Shown here piece after piece: positions 1-13,700 of a DNA stretch of 64,000 nucleotides. The translations under genes and the position numbers were made by a program. Under the pieces are notes generated by a model that worked only from the letters and a program-made list of their open reading frames with translations, was not told where the DNA came from and did no database searches. Source of the stretch: Tipula vernalis (taxonomy: Eukaryota > Arthropoda > Insecta > Diptera > Tipulidae); NCBI GenBank assembly GCA_958295665.1, contig OY282558.1, positions 463,176,995 to 463,240,994 of the forward strand, in the 5' to 3' direction. Position 1 is the first letter of the stretch, and the number at the start of each line of letters is the position of its first letter.

Positions 1-151
1 CTACGAAATGTATGGTATAGCAATTACAGGTCTCCTGACCTATCATTTGAGGTATCAAAAATCGCAATCGGAGCACAATTGCAGATTTTGGATTTTTACA
101 GCTCTGAATCGGCTGAGCTATAGTAAGGTGATTTTCTTCGAATCGAACTTT

Positions 152-302
152 CTACGAAATGTATTGTATAGCAATTACAGGTCTCCTGACCTATCATTTG
201 AGGTATCAAGAATCGCAATCGAAGCACAATTGCAGATTTTGGATTTCTACAGCTCTGAATTGGCTGAGCTATAGTAAGGTGATTTTCTTCGAATCGATTT
301 TT
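152..302. repeat. Representative type A monomer (151 bp)
   Basis: The unit runs from CTACGAAATG to the T-run before the next CTGTGAAATG. It contains AGGTC-TCCT-GACCT near its start, a CAATTG palindrome and the odd palindrome TTCGA-A-TCGAA where the next unit is type A. This copy belongs to a subfamily (TATTGTAT, ATCGAAGCAC, GAATTGGCT) found mostly in the first 3.8 kb. A second subfamily, dominant from about 1.9 to 18.7 kb, has a 1-bp deletion (ACAGCCTGAATC) usually joined to GCTAAAGTAAGG, and is 150 bp long. Confidence 0.93.
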
Positions 303-483
303 CTGTGAAATGTATGGAAATCATCAACCAATTTTAATGCGGTTTGGCATAACAATTACAGGTCCCGAGACCTATCATTTGAGGTATCAAGAACCGCAAT
401 CGGAGCACAATTGCAGATTTTGGATTTTTACAGCTCTGAATCGGCTGAGCTATAGTAAGGTGATTTTCTTCGAATCGAACTTT
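303..483. repeat. Representative type B monomer (181 bp)
   Basis: The unit starts CTGTGAAATG and differs from type A by about 30 extra bp containing AATCATCAACC or AATAATCAACC plus TTTAATGCGGTTTGGCAT. Its dyad reads AGGTC-CCGA-GACCT. A variant with GTTATAGGTTTCGAGACC is scattered through the array (units starting at 4766, 5941, 7778, 9614, 10789, 12777, 13440, 15278, 16754 and others) and marks higher-order units. The junction before B is ATCGATTTTTCTGTG, while the junction before A is ATCGAACTTTCTACG, so monomer order can be read from the linkers alone. Confidence 0.93.
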
Positions 484-3400
484 CTACGAAATGTATGGTA
501 TAGCAATTACAGGTCTCCTGACCTATCATTTGAGGTATCAAGAATCGCAATCGAAGCACAATTGCAGATTTTGGATTTCTACAGCTCTGAATTGGCTGAG
601 CTATAGTAAAGTGATTTTCTTCGAATCGATTTTTCTGTGAAATGTATGGAAATCATCAACCAATTTTAATGCGGTTTGGCATAACAATTACAGGTCCCGA
701 GACCTATCATTTGAGGTATCAAGAACCGCAATCGGAGCACAATTGCAGATTTTGGATTTTTACAGCTCTTAATCGGCTGAGCTATAGTAAGGTGATTTTC
801 TTCGAATCGAACTTTCTACGAAATGTATGGTATAGCAATTACAGGTCTCCTGACCTATCATTTGAGGTATCAAGAATCGCAATCGGAGCACAATTGCAGA
901 TTTTGGATTTTTACAGCTCTGAATCGGCTGAGCTATAGTAAGGTGATTTTCTTCGAATCGATTTTTCTGTGAAATGTATGGAAATAATTAACCAATTTTA
1001 ATGCGGTTTGGCATAACAGTTACAGGTCCCGAGACCTATAATTTGAGGTATCAAGAACCGCAATCGGAGCACAATTGCAGATTTCCGATTTTTACAGCTC
1101 TGAATCGGCTGAGCTATAGTAAGGTGATTTTCTTCGAATCGATTTTTCTGTGAAATGTATGGAAATAATCAACCAATTTTAATGCGGTTTGGCATAACAA
1201 TTACAGGTCCCGAGACCTATCATTTGAGGTATCAAGAACCGCAATCGGAGCACAATTGCAGATTTTGGATTTTTACAGCTCTGAATCGGCTGAGCTATAG
1301 TAAGGTGATTTTCTTCGAATCGAACTTTCTACGAAATGTATGGTATAGCAATTACAGGTCTCCTGACCTATCATTTGAGGTATCAAAAATCGCAATCGGA
1401 GCACAATTGCAGATTTTGGATTTTTACAGCTCTGAATCGGCTGAGCTATAGTAAGGTGATTTTCTTCGAATCGAACTTTCTACGAAATGTATTGTATAGC
1501 AATTACAGGTCTCCTGACCTATCATTTGAGGTATCAAGAATCGCAATCGAAGCACAATTGCAGATTTTGGATTTCTACAGCTCTGAATTGGCTGAGCTAT
1601 AGTAAGGTGATTTTCTTCGAATCGATTTTTCTGTGAAATGTATGGAAATCATCAACCAATTTTAATGCGGTTTGGCATAACAATTACAGGTCCCGAGACC
1701 TATCATTTGAGGTATCAAGAATCGCAATCGGAGCACAATTGCAGATTTTGGATTTTTACAGCTCTGAATCGGCTGAGCTATAGTAAGGTGATTTTCTTCG
1801 AATCGAACTTTCTACGAAATGTATGGTATAGCAATTACAGGTCTCCTGACCTATCATTTGAGGTATCAAAAATCGCAATCGGAGCACAATTGCAGATTTT
1901 GGATTTTTACAGCCTGAATCGGCTGAGCTAAAGTAAGGTGATTTTCTTCGAATCGATTTTTCTGTGAAATGTATGGAAATAATCAACCAATTTTAATGCG
2001 GTTTGGCATAACAATTACAGGTCCCGAGACCTATCATTTGAGGTATGAAGAACCGCAATCGGAGCACAATTGCAGATTTTGGATTTTTACAGCTCTGAAT
2101 CGGCTGAGCTATAGTAAGGTGATTTTCTTCGAATCGAACTTTCTACGAAATGTATTGTATAGCAATTACAGGTCTCCTGACCTATCATTTGAGGTATCAA
2201 GAATCGCAATCGAAGCACAATTGCAGATTTTGGATTTCTACAGCTCTGAATTGGCTGAGCTATAGTAAGGTGATTTTCTTCGAATCGATTTTTCTGTGAA
2301 ATGTATGGAAATCATCAACCAATTTTAATGCGGTTTGGCATAACAATTACAGGTCCCGAGACCTATCATTTGAGGTATCAAGAATCGCAATCGGAGCACA
2401 ATTGCAGATTTTGGATTTTTACAGCTCTGAATCGGCTGAGCTATAGTAAGGTGATTTTCTTCGAATCGAACTTTCTACGAAATGTATGGTATAGCAATTA
2501 CAGGTCTCCTGACCTATCATTTGAGGTATCAAAAATCGCAATCGGAGCACAATTGCAGATTTTGGATTTTTACAGCCTGAATCGGCTGAGCTAAAGTAAG
2601 GTGATTTTCTTCGAATCGATTTTTCTGTGAAATGTATGGAAATAATCAACCAATTTTAATGCGGTTTGGCATAACAATTACAGGTCCCGAGACCTATCAT
2701 TTGAGGTATCAAGAACCGCAATCGGAGCACAATTGCAGATTTTGGATTTTTACAGCTCTGAATCGGCTGAGCTATAGTAAGGTGATTTTCTTCGAATCGA
2801 ACTTTCTACGAAATGTATTGTATAGCAATTACAGGTCTCCTGACCTATCATTTGAGGTATCAAGAATCGCAATCGAAGCACAATTGCAGATTTTGGATTT
2901 CTACAGCTCTGAATTGGCTGAGCTATAGTAAGGTGATTTTCTTCGAATCGATTTTTCTGTGAAATGTATGGAAATCATCAACCAATTTTAATGCGGTTTG
3001 GCATAACAATTACAGGTCCCGAGACCTATCATTTGAGGTATCAAGAACCGCAATCGGAGCACAATTGCAGATTTTGGATTTTTACAGCTCTGAATCGGCT
3101 GAGCTATAGTAAGGTGATTTTCTTCGAATCGAACTTTCTACGAAATGTATAGTATAGCAATTACCGGTCTCCTGACCTATCATTTAAGGTATCAAGAACC
3201 GCAATCGGAGCACAATTGCAGATTTTGGATTTCTACAGCTCTGAATCGGCTGAGCTATAGTAAGGTGATTTTCTTCGAATCGAACTTTCTACGAAATGTA
3301 TGGTATAGCAATTACAGGTCTCCTGACCTATTATTTGAGGTATCAAAAATCGCAATCGGAGCACAATTGCAGATTTTGGATTTTTACAGCCTGAATCGGC

Positions 3401-4765
3401 TGAGCTAAAGTAAGGTGATTTTCTTCGAATCGATTTTTCTGTGAAATGTATGGAAATAATCAACCAATTTTAATGCGGTTTGGCATAACAATTACAGGTC
3501 CCGAGACCTATCATTTGAGGTATCAAGAACCGCAATCGGAGCACAATTGCAGATTTTGGATTTTTACAGCTCTGAATCGGCTGAGCTATAGTAAGGTGAT
3601 TTTCTTCGAATCGAACTTTCTACGAAATGTATTGTATAGCAATTACAGGTCTCCTGACCTATCATTTGAGGTATCAAGAATCGCAATCGAAGCACAATTG
3701 CAGATTTTGGATTTCTACAGCTCTGAATTGGCTGAGCTATAGTAAGGTGATTTTCTTCGAATCGATTTTTCTGTGAAATGTATGGAAATCATCAACCAAT
3801 TTTAATGCGGTTTGGCATAACAATTACAGGTCCCGAGACCTATCATTTGAGGTATCAAGAACCGCAATCGGAGCACAATTGCAGATTTTGGATTTTTACA
3901 GCTCGGAATCGGCTGAGCTATAGTAAGGTGATTTTCTTCGAATCGATTTTTCTGTGAAATGTATGGAAATAATCAACCAATTTTAATGCGGTTTGGCATA
4001 ACAATTACAGGTCCCGAGACCAATCATTTGAGGTATCAAGAACCGCAATCGGAGCACAATTGCAGATTTTCGATTTTTACAGCTCTGAATCGGCTGAGCT
4101 ATAGTAAGGTGATTTTCTTCGAATCGAACTTTCTACGAAATGTATGGTATAGCAATTACAGGTCTCCTGACCTATCATTTGAGGTATCAAGAATCGCAAT
4201 CGGAGCACAATTGCAGATTTTGGATTTTTACAGCTCTGAATCGGCTGAGCTATAGTAAGGTGATTTTCTTCGAATCGAACTTTCTACGAAATGTATGGTA
4301 TAGCAATTACAGGTCTCCTGACCTATCATTTGAGGTATCAAAAATCGCAATCGGAGCACAATTGCAGATTTTGGATTTTTACAGCCTGAATCGGCTGAGC
4401 TAAAGTAAGGTGATTTTCTTCGAATCGATTTTTCTGTGAAATGTATGGAAATAATCAACCAATTTTTATGCGGTTTGGCATAACAGTTACAGGTCCCGAG
4501 ACCTATCATTTGAGGTATCAAGAACCGCAATCGGAGCACAATTGCAGATTTTGGATTTTTACAGCTCTGAATCGGCTGAGCTATAGTAAGGTGATTTTCT
4601 TCGAATCGAACTTTCTACGAAATGTATGGTATAGCAATTACAGGTCTCCTGACCTATCATTTGAGGTATCAAGAATCGCAATCGGAGCACAATTGCAGAT
4701 TTTGGATTTTTACAGCTCTGAATCGGCTGAGCTATAGTAAGGTGATTTTCTTCGAATCGATTTTT

Positions 4766-5940
4766 CTGTGAAATGTATGGAAATAATCAACCAATTTTAA
4801 TGCGGTTTGGCATAACAGTTATAGGTTTCGAGACCTATCATTTGAGGTATCAAGAACCGCAATCGGAGCACAATTGCAGATTTCGGATTTTTACAGCTCT
4901 GAATCGGCTGAGCTATAGTAAGGTGATTTTCTTCGAATCGAACTTTCTACGAAATGTATGGATATAATCAACCAATTTTAATGCGGTTTGGCATAACAAT
5001 TACAGGTCCCGAGACCTATCATTTGAGGTATCAAAAACCGCAATCGGAGCACAATTGCAGATTTTGGATTTTTACAGCTCTGAATCGGCTGAGCTATAGT
5101 AAGGTGATTTTCTTCGAATCGAACTTTCTACGAAATGTATGGTATAGCAATTACAGGTCTCCTGACCTATCATTTGAGGTATCAAAAATCGCAATCGGAG
5201 CACAATTGCAGATTTTGGATTTTTACAGCCTGAATCGGCTGAGCTAAAATAAGGTGATTTTCTTCGAATCGATTTTTCTGTGAAATGTATGGAAATAATC
5301 AACCAATTTTAATGCGGTTTGGCATAACAATTACAGGTCTCGAGACCTATCATTTGAGGTATCAAAAACCGCAATCGGAGCACAATTGCAGATTTTGGAT
5401 TTTTACAGCTCTGAATCGGCTGAGCTATAGTAAGGTGATTTTCTTCGAATCGAACTTTCTACGAAATGTATGGTATAGCAATTACAGGTCTCCTGACCTA
5501 TCATTTGAGGTATCAAAAATCGCAATCGGAGCACAATTGCAGATTTTGGATTTTTACAGCCTGAATCGGCTGAGCTAAAGTAAGGTGATTTTCTTCGAAT
5601 CGATTTTTCTGTGAAATGTATGGAAATAATCAACCAATTTTAATGCGGTTTGGCATAACAATTACAGGTCCCGAAAACCTATCATTTGAGGTATCAAAAA
5701 CCGCAATCGGAGCACAATTGCAGATTTTGGATTTTTACAGCTCTGAATCGGCTGAGCTATAGTAAGGTGATTTTCTTCGAATCGAACTTTCTACGAAATG
5801 TATGGTATAGCAATTACAGGTCTCCTGACCTATCATTTGAGGTATCAAAAATCGCAATCGGAGCACAATTGCAGATTTTGGATTTTTACAGCCTGAATCG
5901 GCTGAGCTAAAGTAAGGTGATTTTCTTCGAATCGATTTTT
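4766..5940. repeat. 1,175-bp higher-order repeat unit (copy 1)
   Basis: This block holds seven monomers in the order variant B, chimeric B, A, B, A, B, A, with sub-periods 181, 331, 331 and 332 bp. The variant B that opens it (GTTATAGGTTTCGAGACC) recurs exactly 1,175 bp later at 5941. The same order and length recur at 9614-10788. This shows amplification at a level above the 331-bp dimer. Confidence 0.8.
4947..5127. repeat. Chimeric A/B satellite monomer
   Basis: This 181-bp unit begins with the type A leader (ACTTTCTACGAAATGTATGG) and then switches to type B sequence (ATATAATCAACC). The switch falls at the shared word ATGTATGG. Identical joins start at 6122, 9795, 10970, 13621 and 16935, so one recombination product was later copied. 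Confidence 0.85.
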
Positions 5941-8900
5941 CTGTGAAATGTATGGAAATAATCAACCAATTTTAATGCGGTTTGGCATAACAGTTATAGG
6001 TTTCGAGACCTATCATTTGAGGTATCAAGAACCGCAATCGGAGCACAATTGCAGATTTCGGATTTTTACAGCTCTGAATCGGCTGAGCTATAGTAAGGTG
6101 ATTTTCTTCGAATCGAACTCTCTACGTAATGTATGGATATAATCAACCAATTTTAATGCGGTTTGGCATAACAATTACAGGTCCCGAGACCTATCATTTG
6201 AGGTATCAAAAACCGCAATCGGAGCACAATTGCAGATTTTGGATTTTTACAGCTCTGAATCGGCTGAGCTATAGTAAGGTGATTTTCTTCGAATCGAACT
6301 TTCTACGAAATGTATGGTATAGCAATTACAGGTCTCCTGACCTATCATTTGAGGTATCAAAAATCGCAATCGGAGCACAATTGCAGATTTTGGATTTTTA
6401 CAGCCTGAATCGGCTGAGCTAAAGTAAGGTGATTTTCTTCGAATCTATTTTTTTGTAAAATGTATGGAAATAATCAACCAATTTTAATGCGGTTTGGCAT
6501 AACAATTACAGGTCCCGAGACCTATCATTTGAGGTATCAAAAACCGCAATCGGAGCACAATTGCAGATTGTGGATTTTTACAGCTCTGAATCGGCTGAGC
6601 TATAGTAAGGTGATTTTCTTCGAATCGAACTTTCTACGAAATGTATGGTATAGCAATTACAGGTCTCCTGACCTATCATTTGAGGTATCAAAAATCGCAA
6701 TCGGAGCACAATTGCAGATTTTGGATTTTTACAGCCTGAATCGGCTGAGCTAAAGTAAGGTGATTTTCTTCGAATCGATTTTTCTGTGAAATGTATGGAA
6801 ATAATCAACCAATTTTAATGCGGTTTGGCATAACAATTACAGGTCCCGAGACCTATCATTTGAGGTATCAAAAACCGCAATCGGAGCACAATTGCAGATT
6901 TTGGATTTTTACAGCTCTGAATCGGCTGAGCTATAGTAAGGTGATTTTCTTCGAATCGAACTTTCTACGAAATGAATGGTATAGCAATTACAGGTCTCCT
7001 GACCTATCATTTGAGGTATCAAAAATCGCAATCGGAGCACAATTGCAGATTTTGGATTTTTACAGCCTGAATCGGCTGAGCTAAAGTAAGGTGATTTTCT
7101 TCGAATCGATTTTTCTGTGAAATGTATGGAAATAATCAACCAATTTTAATGCGGTTTGGCATAACAATTACAGGTCCCGAGACTTATCATTTGAGGTATC
7201 AAGAACCGCAATCGGAGCACAATTGCAGATTTTGGATTTTTACAGCTCTGAATCGGCTGAGCTATAGTAAGGTGATTTTCTTCGAATCGAACTTTCTACG
7301 AAATGTATGGTATAGCAATTACAGGTCTCCTAACCTATCATTTGAGGTATCAAAAATCGCAATCGGAGCACAATTGCAGATTTTGGATTTTTACAGCCTG
7401 AATCGGCTGAGCTAAAGTAAGGTGATTTTCTTCGAATCGATTTTTCTGTGAAATGTATGGAAATAATTAACCAATTTTAATGCGGTTTGGCATAACAATT
7501 ACAGGTCCCGAGACCTATCATTTGAGGTATCAAGAACCGCAATCGGAGCCCAATTGCAGATTTTGGATTTTTACAGCTCTGAATCGGCTGAGCTATAGTA
7601 AGGTGATTTTCTTCGAATCGAACTTTCTACGAAATGTATGGTATAGCAATTACAGGTCTCCTGACCTATCATTTGAGGTATCAAGAATCGCAATCGGAGC
7701 ACAATTGCAGATTTTGGATTTTTACAGCTCTGAATCGGCTGAGCTATAGTAAGATGATTTTCTTCGAATCGATTTTTCTGTGAAATGTATGGAAATAATC
7801 AACCAATTTTAATGCGGTTTGGCATAACAGTTATAGGTTTCGAGACCTATCATTTGAGGTATCAAGAACCGCAATCGGAGCACAATTACAGATTTCGGAT
7901 TTTTACAGCTCTGAATCGGCTGAGCTATAGTAAGGTGATTTTCTTCGAATCGAACTTTCTACGAAATGTATGGTATAGCAATTACAGGTCTCCTGACCTA
8001 TCATTTGAGGTATCAAAAATCGCAATCGGAGCACAATTGCAGATTTTGGATTTTTACAGCCTGAATCGGCTGAGCTAAAGTAAGGTGATTTTCTTCGAAT
8101 CGATTTTTCTGTGAAATGTATGGAAATAATTAACCAATTTTAATGCGGTTTGGCATAACAATTACAGGTCCCGAGACCTATCATTTGAGGTATCAAGAAC
8201 CGCAATCGGAGCACAATTGCAGATTTTGGATTTTTACAGCTCTGAATCGGCTGAGCTATAGTAAGGTGATTTTCTTCGAATCGAACTTTCTACGAAATGT
8301 ATGGTATAGCAATTACAGGTCTCCTGACCTATCATTTGAGGTATCAAAAATCGCAATCGGAGCACAATTGCAGATTTTGGATTTTTACAGCTCTGAATCG
8401 GCTGAGCTATAGTAAGGTGATTTTCTTCGAATCGATTTTTCTGTGAAATGTATGGAAATAATCAACCAATTTTAATGCGATTTGGCATAACAGTTACAGG
8501 TCCCGAGACCTATCATTTGAGGTATCAAGAACCGCAATCGGAGCACAATTGCAGATTTTGGATTTTTACAGCTCTGAATCGGCTGAGCTATATAGTAAGG
8601 TGATTTTCTTCGAATCGATTTTTCTGTGAAATGTATGGAAATAATCAACCAATTTTAATGCGGTTTGGCATAACAATTACAGGTCCCGAGACTTATCATT
8701 TGAGGTATCAAGAACCGCAATCGGAGCACAATTGCAGATTTTGGATTTTTACAGCTCTGAATCGGCTGAGCGTAAGGTGATTTTCTTCGAATCGAACTTT
8801 CTACGAAATGTATGGTATAGCATTTAAAGGTCTCCTGTCCTATCATTTGAGGTATCAAAAATCGCAATCGGAGCACAATTGCAGATTTTGGATTTTTACA

Positions 8901-9613
8901 GCCTGAATCGGCTGAGCTAAAGTAAGGTGATTTTCTTCGAATCGATTTTTCTGTGAAATGTATGGAAATAATTAACCAATTTTAATGCGGTTTGGCATAA
9001 CAATTACAGGTCCCGAGACCTATCATTTGAGGTATCAAGAACCGCAATCGGAGCACAATTGCAGATTTTGGATTTTTACAGCTCTGAATCGGCTGAGCTA
9101 TAGTAAGGTGATTTTCTTCGAATCGAACTTTCTACGAAATGTATGGTATAGCAATTACAGGTCTCCTGACCTATCATTTGAGGTATCAAAAATCGCAATC
9201 GGAGCACAATTGCAGATTTTGGATTTTTACAGCCTGAATCGGCTGAGCTAAAGTAAGGTGATTTTCTTCGAATCGATTTTTCTGTGAAATGTATGGAAAT
9301 AATTAACCAATTTTAATGCGGTTTGGCATAACAATTACAGGTCCCGAGACCTATCATTTGAGGTATCAAGAACCGCAATCGGAGCACAATTGCAGATTTT
9401 GGATTTTTACAGCTCTGAATCGGCTGAGCTATAGTAAGGTGATTTTCTTCGAATCGAACTTTCTACGAAATGTATGGTATAGCAATTACAGGTCTCCTGA
9501 CCTATCATTTGAGGTATCAAGAATCGCAATCGGAGCACAATTGCAGATTTTGGATTTTTACAGCTCTGAATCGGCTGAGCTATAGTAAGGTGATTTTCTT
9601 CGAATCGATTTTT

Positions 9614-10788
9614 CTGTGAAATGTATGGAAATAATCAACCAATTTTAATGCGGTTTGGCATAACAGTTATAGGTTTCGAGACCTATCATTTGAGGTATCA
9701 AGAACCGCAATCGGAGCACAATTGCAGATTTTGGATTTTTACAGCTCTGAATCGGCTGAGCTATAGTAAGGTGATTTTCTTCGAATCGAACTTTCTACGA
9801 AATGTATGGATATAATCAACCAATTTTAATGCGGTTTGGCATAACAATTACAGGTCCCGAGACCTATCATTTGAGGTATCAAAAACCGCAATCGGAGCAC
9901 AATTGCAGATTTTGGATTTTTACAGCTCTGAATCGGCTGAGCTATAGTAAGGTGATTTTCTTCGAATCGAACTTTCTACGAAATGTATGGTATAGCAATT
10001 ACAGGTCTCCTGACCTATCATTTGAGGTATCAAAAATCGCAATCGGAGCACAATTGCAGATTTTGGATTTTTACAGCCTGAATCGGCTGAGCTAAAGTAA
10101 GGTGATTTTCTTCGAATCGATTTTTCTGTGAAATGTATGGAAATAATCAACCAATTTTAATGCGGTTTGGCATAACAATTACAGGTCCCGAGACCTATCA
10201 TTTGAGGTATCAAAAACCGCAATCGGAGCACAATTGCAGATTTTGGATTTTTACAGCTCTGAATCGGCTGAGCTATAGTAAGGTGATTTTCTTCGAATCG
10301 AACTTTCTACGAAATGTATGGTATAGCAATTACAGGTCTCCTGACCTATCATTTGAGGTATCAAAAATCGCAATCGGAGCACAATTGCAGATTTTGGATT
10401 TTTACAGCCTGAATCGGCTGAGCTAAAGTAAGGTGATTTTCTTCGAATCGATTTTTCTGTGAAATGTATGGAAATAATCAACCAATTTTAATGCGGTTTG
10501 GCATAACAATTACAGGTCCCGAGACCTATCATTTGAGGTATCAAAAACCGCAATCGGAGCACAATTGCAGATTTTGGATTTTTACAGCTCTGAATCGGCT
10601 GAGCTATAGTAAGGTGATTTTCTTCGAATCGAACTTTCTACGAAATGTATGGTATAGCAATTACAGGTCTCCTGACCTATCATTTGAGGTATCAAGAATC
10701 GCAATCGGAGCACAATTGCAGATTTTGGATTTTTACAGCTCTGAATCGGCTGAGCTATAGTAAGGTGATTTTCTTCGAATCGATTTTT
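9614..10788. repeat. 1,175-bp higher-order repeat unit (copy 2)
   Basis: It has the same seven-monomer order as the block at 4766-5940, and its opening variant B recurs at 10789, again 1,175 bp away. The two blocks lie 4.85 kb apart, so they were not produced by a single local duplication step. Confidence 0.8.
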
Positions 10789-13700
10789 CTGTGAAATGTA
10801 TGGAAATAATCAACCAATTTTAATGCGGTTTGGCATAACAGTTATAGGTTTCGAGACCTATCATTTGAGGTATCAAGAACCGCAATCGGAGCACAATTGC
10901 AGATTTCGGATTTTTACAGCTCTGAATCGGCTGAGCTATAGTAAGGTGATTTTCTTCGAATCGAACTTTCTACGAAATGTATGGATATAATCAACCAATT
11001 TTAATGCGGTTTGGCATAACAATTACAGGTCCCGAGACCTATCATTTGAGGTATCAAAAACCGCAATCGGAGCACAATTGCAGATTTTGGATTTTTACAG
11101 CTCTGAATCGGCTGAGCTATAGTAAGGTGATTTTCTTCGAATCGAACTTTCTACGAAATGTATGGTATAGCAATTACAGGTCTCCTGACCTATCATTTGA
11201 GGTATCAAAAATCGCAATCGGAGCACAATTGCAGATTTTGGATTTTTACAGCCTGAATCGGCTGAGCTAAAGTAAGGTGATTTTCTTCGAATCGATTTTT
11301 CTGTGAAATGTATGGAAATAATCAACCAATTTTAATGCGGTTTGGCATAACAATTACAGGTCTAGAGACCTATCATTTGAGGTATCAAAAACCGCAATCG
11401 GAGCACAATTGCAGATTTTGGATTTTTACAGCTCTGAATCGGCTGAGCTATAGTAAGGTGATTTTCTTCGAATCGAACTTTCTACGAAATGTATGGTATA
11501 GCAATTACAGGTCTCCTGACCTATCATTTGAGGTATCAAAAATCGCAATCGGAGCACAATTGCAGATTTTGGATTTTTACAGCCTGAATCGGCTGAGCTA
11601 AAGTAAGGTGATTTTCTTCGAATCGATTTTTCTGTGAAATGTATGGAAATAATCAACCAATTTTAATGCGGTTTGGCATAACAATTACAGGTCCCGAGAC
11701 CTATCATTTGAGGTATCAAAAACCGCAATCGGAGCACAATTGCAGATTTTGGATTTTTACAGCTCTGAATCGGCTGAGCTATAGTAAGGTGATTTTCTTC
11801 GAATCGAACTTTCTACGAAATGTATGGTATAGCAATTACAGGTCTCCTGGCCTATCATTTGAGGTATCAAGAATCGCAATCGGAGCACAATTGCATATTT
11901 TGGATTTTTACAGCTCTGAATCGGCTGAGCTATAGTAAGGTGATTTTCTTCGAATCGAACTTTCTACGAAATGTATGGTATAGCAATTACAGGTCTCCTG
12001 ACCTATTATTTGAGGTATCAAAAATCGCAATCGGAGCACAATTGCAGATTTTGGATTTTTACAGCCTGAATCGGCTGAGCTAAAGTAAGGTGATTTTCTT
12101 CGAATCGATTTTTCTGTGAAATGTATGGAAATAATCAACCAATTTTAATGCGGTTTGGCATAACAATTACAAGTCCCGAGACTTATCATTTGAGGTGTCA
12201 AGAACCGCAATCGGAGCACAATTGCAGATTTTGGATTTTTACAGCTCTGAATCGGCTGAGCTATAGTAAGGTGATTTTCTTCGAATCGAACTTTCTACGA
12301 AATGTATGGTATAGCAATTACAGGTCTCCTGACCTATCATTTGAGGTATCAAAAATCGCAATCGGAGCACAATTGCAGATTTTGGATTTTTACAGCCTGA
12401 ATCGGCTGAGCTAAAGTAAGGTGATTTTCTTCGAATCGATTTTTCTGTGAAATGTATGGAAATAATTAACCAATTTTAATGCGGTTTGGCATAACAATTA
12501 CAGGTCCCGAGACCTATCATTTGAGGTATCAAGAACCGCAATCGGAGCACAATTGCAGATTTTGGATTTTTACAGCTCTGAATCGGCTGAGCTATAGTAA
12601 GGTGATTTTCTTCGAATCGAACTTTCTACGAAATGTATGGTATAGCAATTACAGGTCTCCTGACCTATCATTTGAGGTATCAAGAATCGCAATCGGAGCA
12701 CAATTGCAGATTTTGGATTTTTACAGCTCTGAATCGGCTGAGCTATAGTAAGGTGATTTTCTTCGAATCGATTTTTCTGTGAAATGTATGGAAATAATCA
12801 ACCAATTTTAACGCGGTTTGGCATAACGGTTATAGGTTTCGAGACCTATCATTTGAGGTATCAAGAACCGCAATCGGAGCACAATTGCAGATTTCGGATT
12901 TTTACAGCTCTGAATCGGCTGAGCTATAGTAAGGTGATTTTCTTCGAATCGAACTTTCTACGAAATGTATGGTATAGCAATTACAGGTCTCCTGACCTAT
13001 CATTTGAGGTATCAAAAATCGCAATCGGAGCACAATTGCAGATTTTGGATTTTTACAGCCTGAATCGGCTGAGCTAAAGTAAGGTGATTTTCTTCGAATC
13101 GATTTTTCTGTGAAATGTATGGAAATAATTAACCAATTTTAATGCGGTTTGGCATAACAATTACAGGTCCCGAGACCTATCATTTGAGGTATCAAGAACC
13201 GCAATCGGAGCACAATTGCAGATTTTGGATTTTTACAGCTCTGAATCGGCTGAGCTATAGTAAGGTGATTTTCTTCGAATCGAACTTTCTACGAAATGTA
13301 TGGTATAGCAATTACAGGTCTCCTGACCTATCATTTGAGGTATCAAGAATCGCAATCGGAGCACAATTGCAGATTTTGGATTTTTACAGCTCTGAATCGG
13401 CTGAGCTATAGTAAGGTGATTTTCTTCGAATCGATTTTTCTGTGAAATGTATGGAAATAATCAACCAATTTTAATGCGGTTTGGCATAACAGTTATAGGT
13501 TTCGAGACCTATCATTTGAGGTATCAAGAACCGCAATCGGAGCACAATTGCAGATTTCGGATTTTTACAGCTCTGAATCGGCTGAGCTATAGTAAGGTGA
13601 TTTTCTTCGAATCGAACTTTCTACGAAATGTATGGATATAATCAACCAATTTTAATGCGGTTTGGCATAACAATTACAGGTCCCGAGACCTATCATTTGA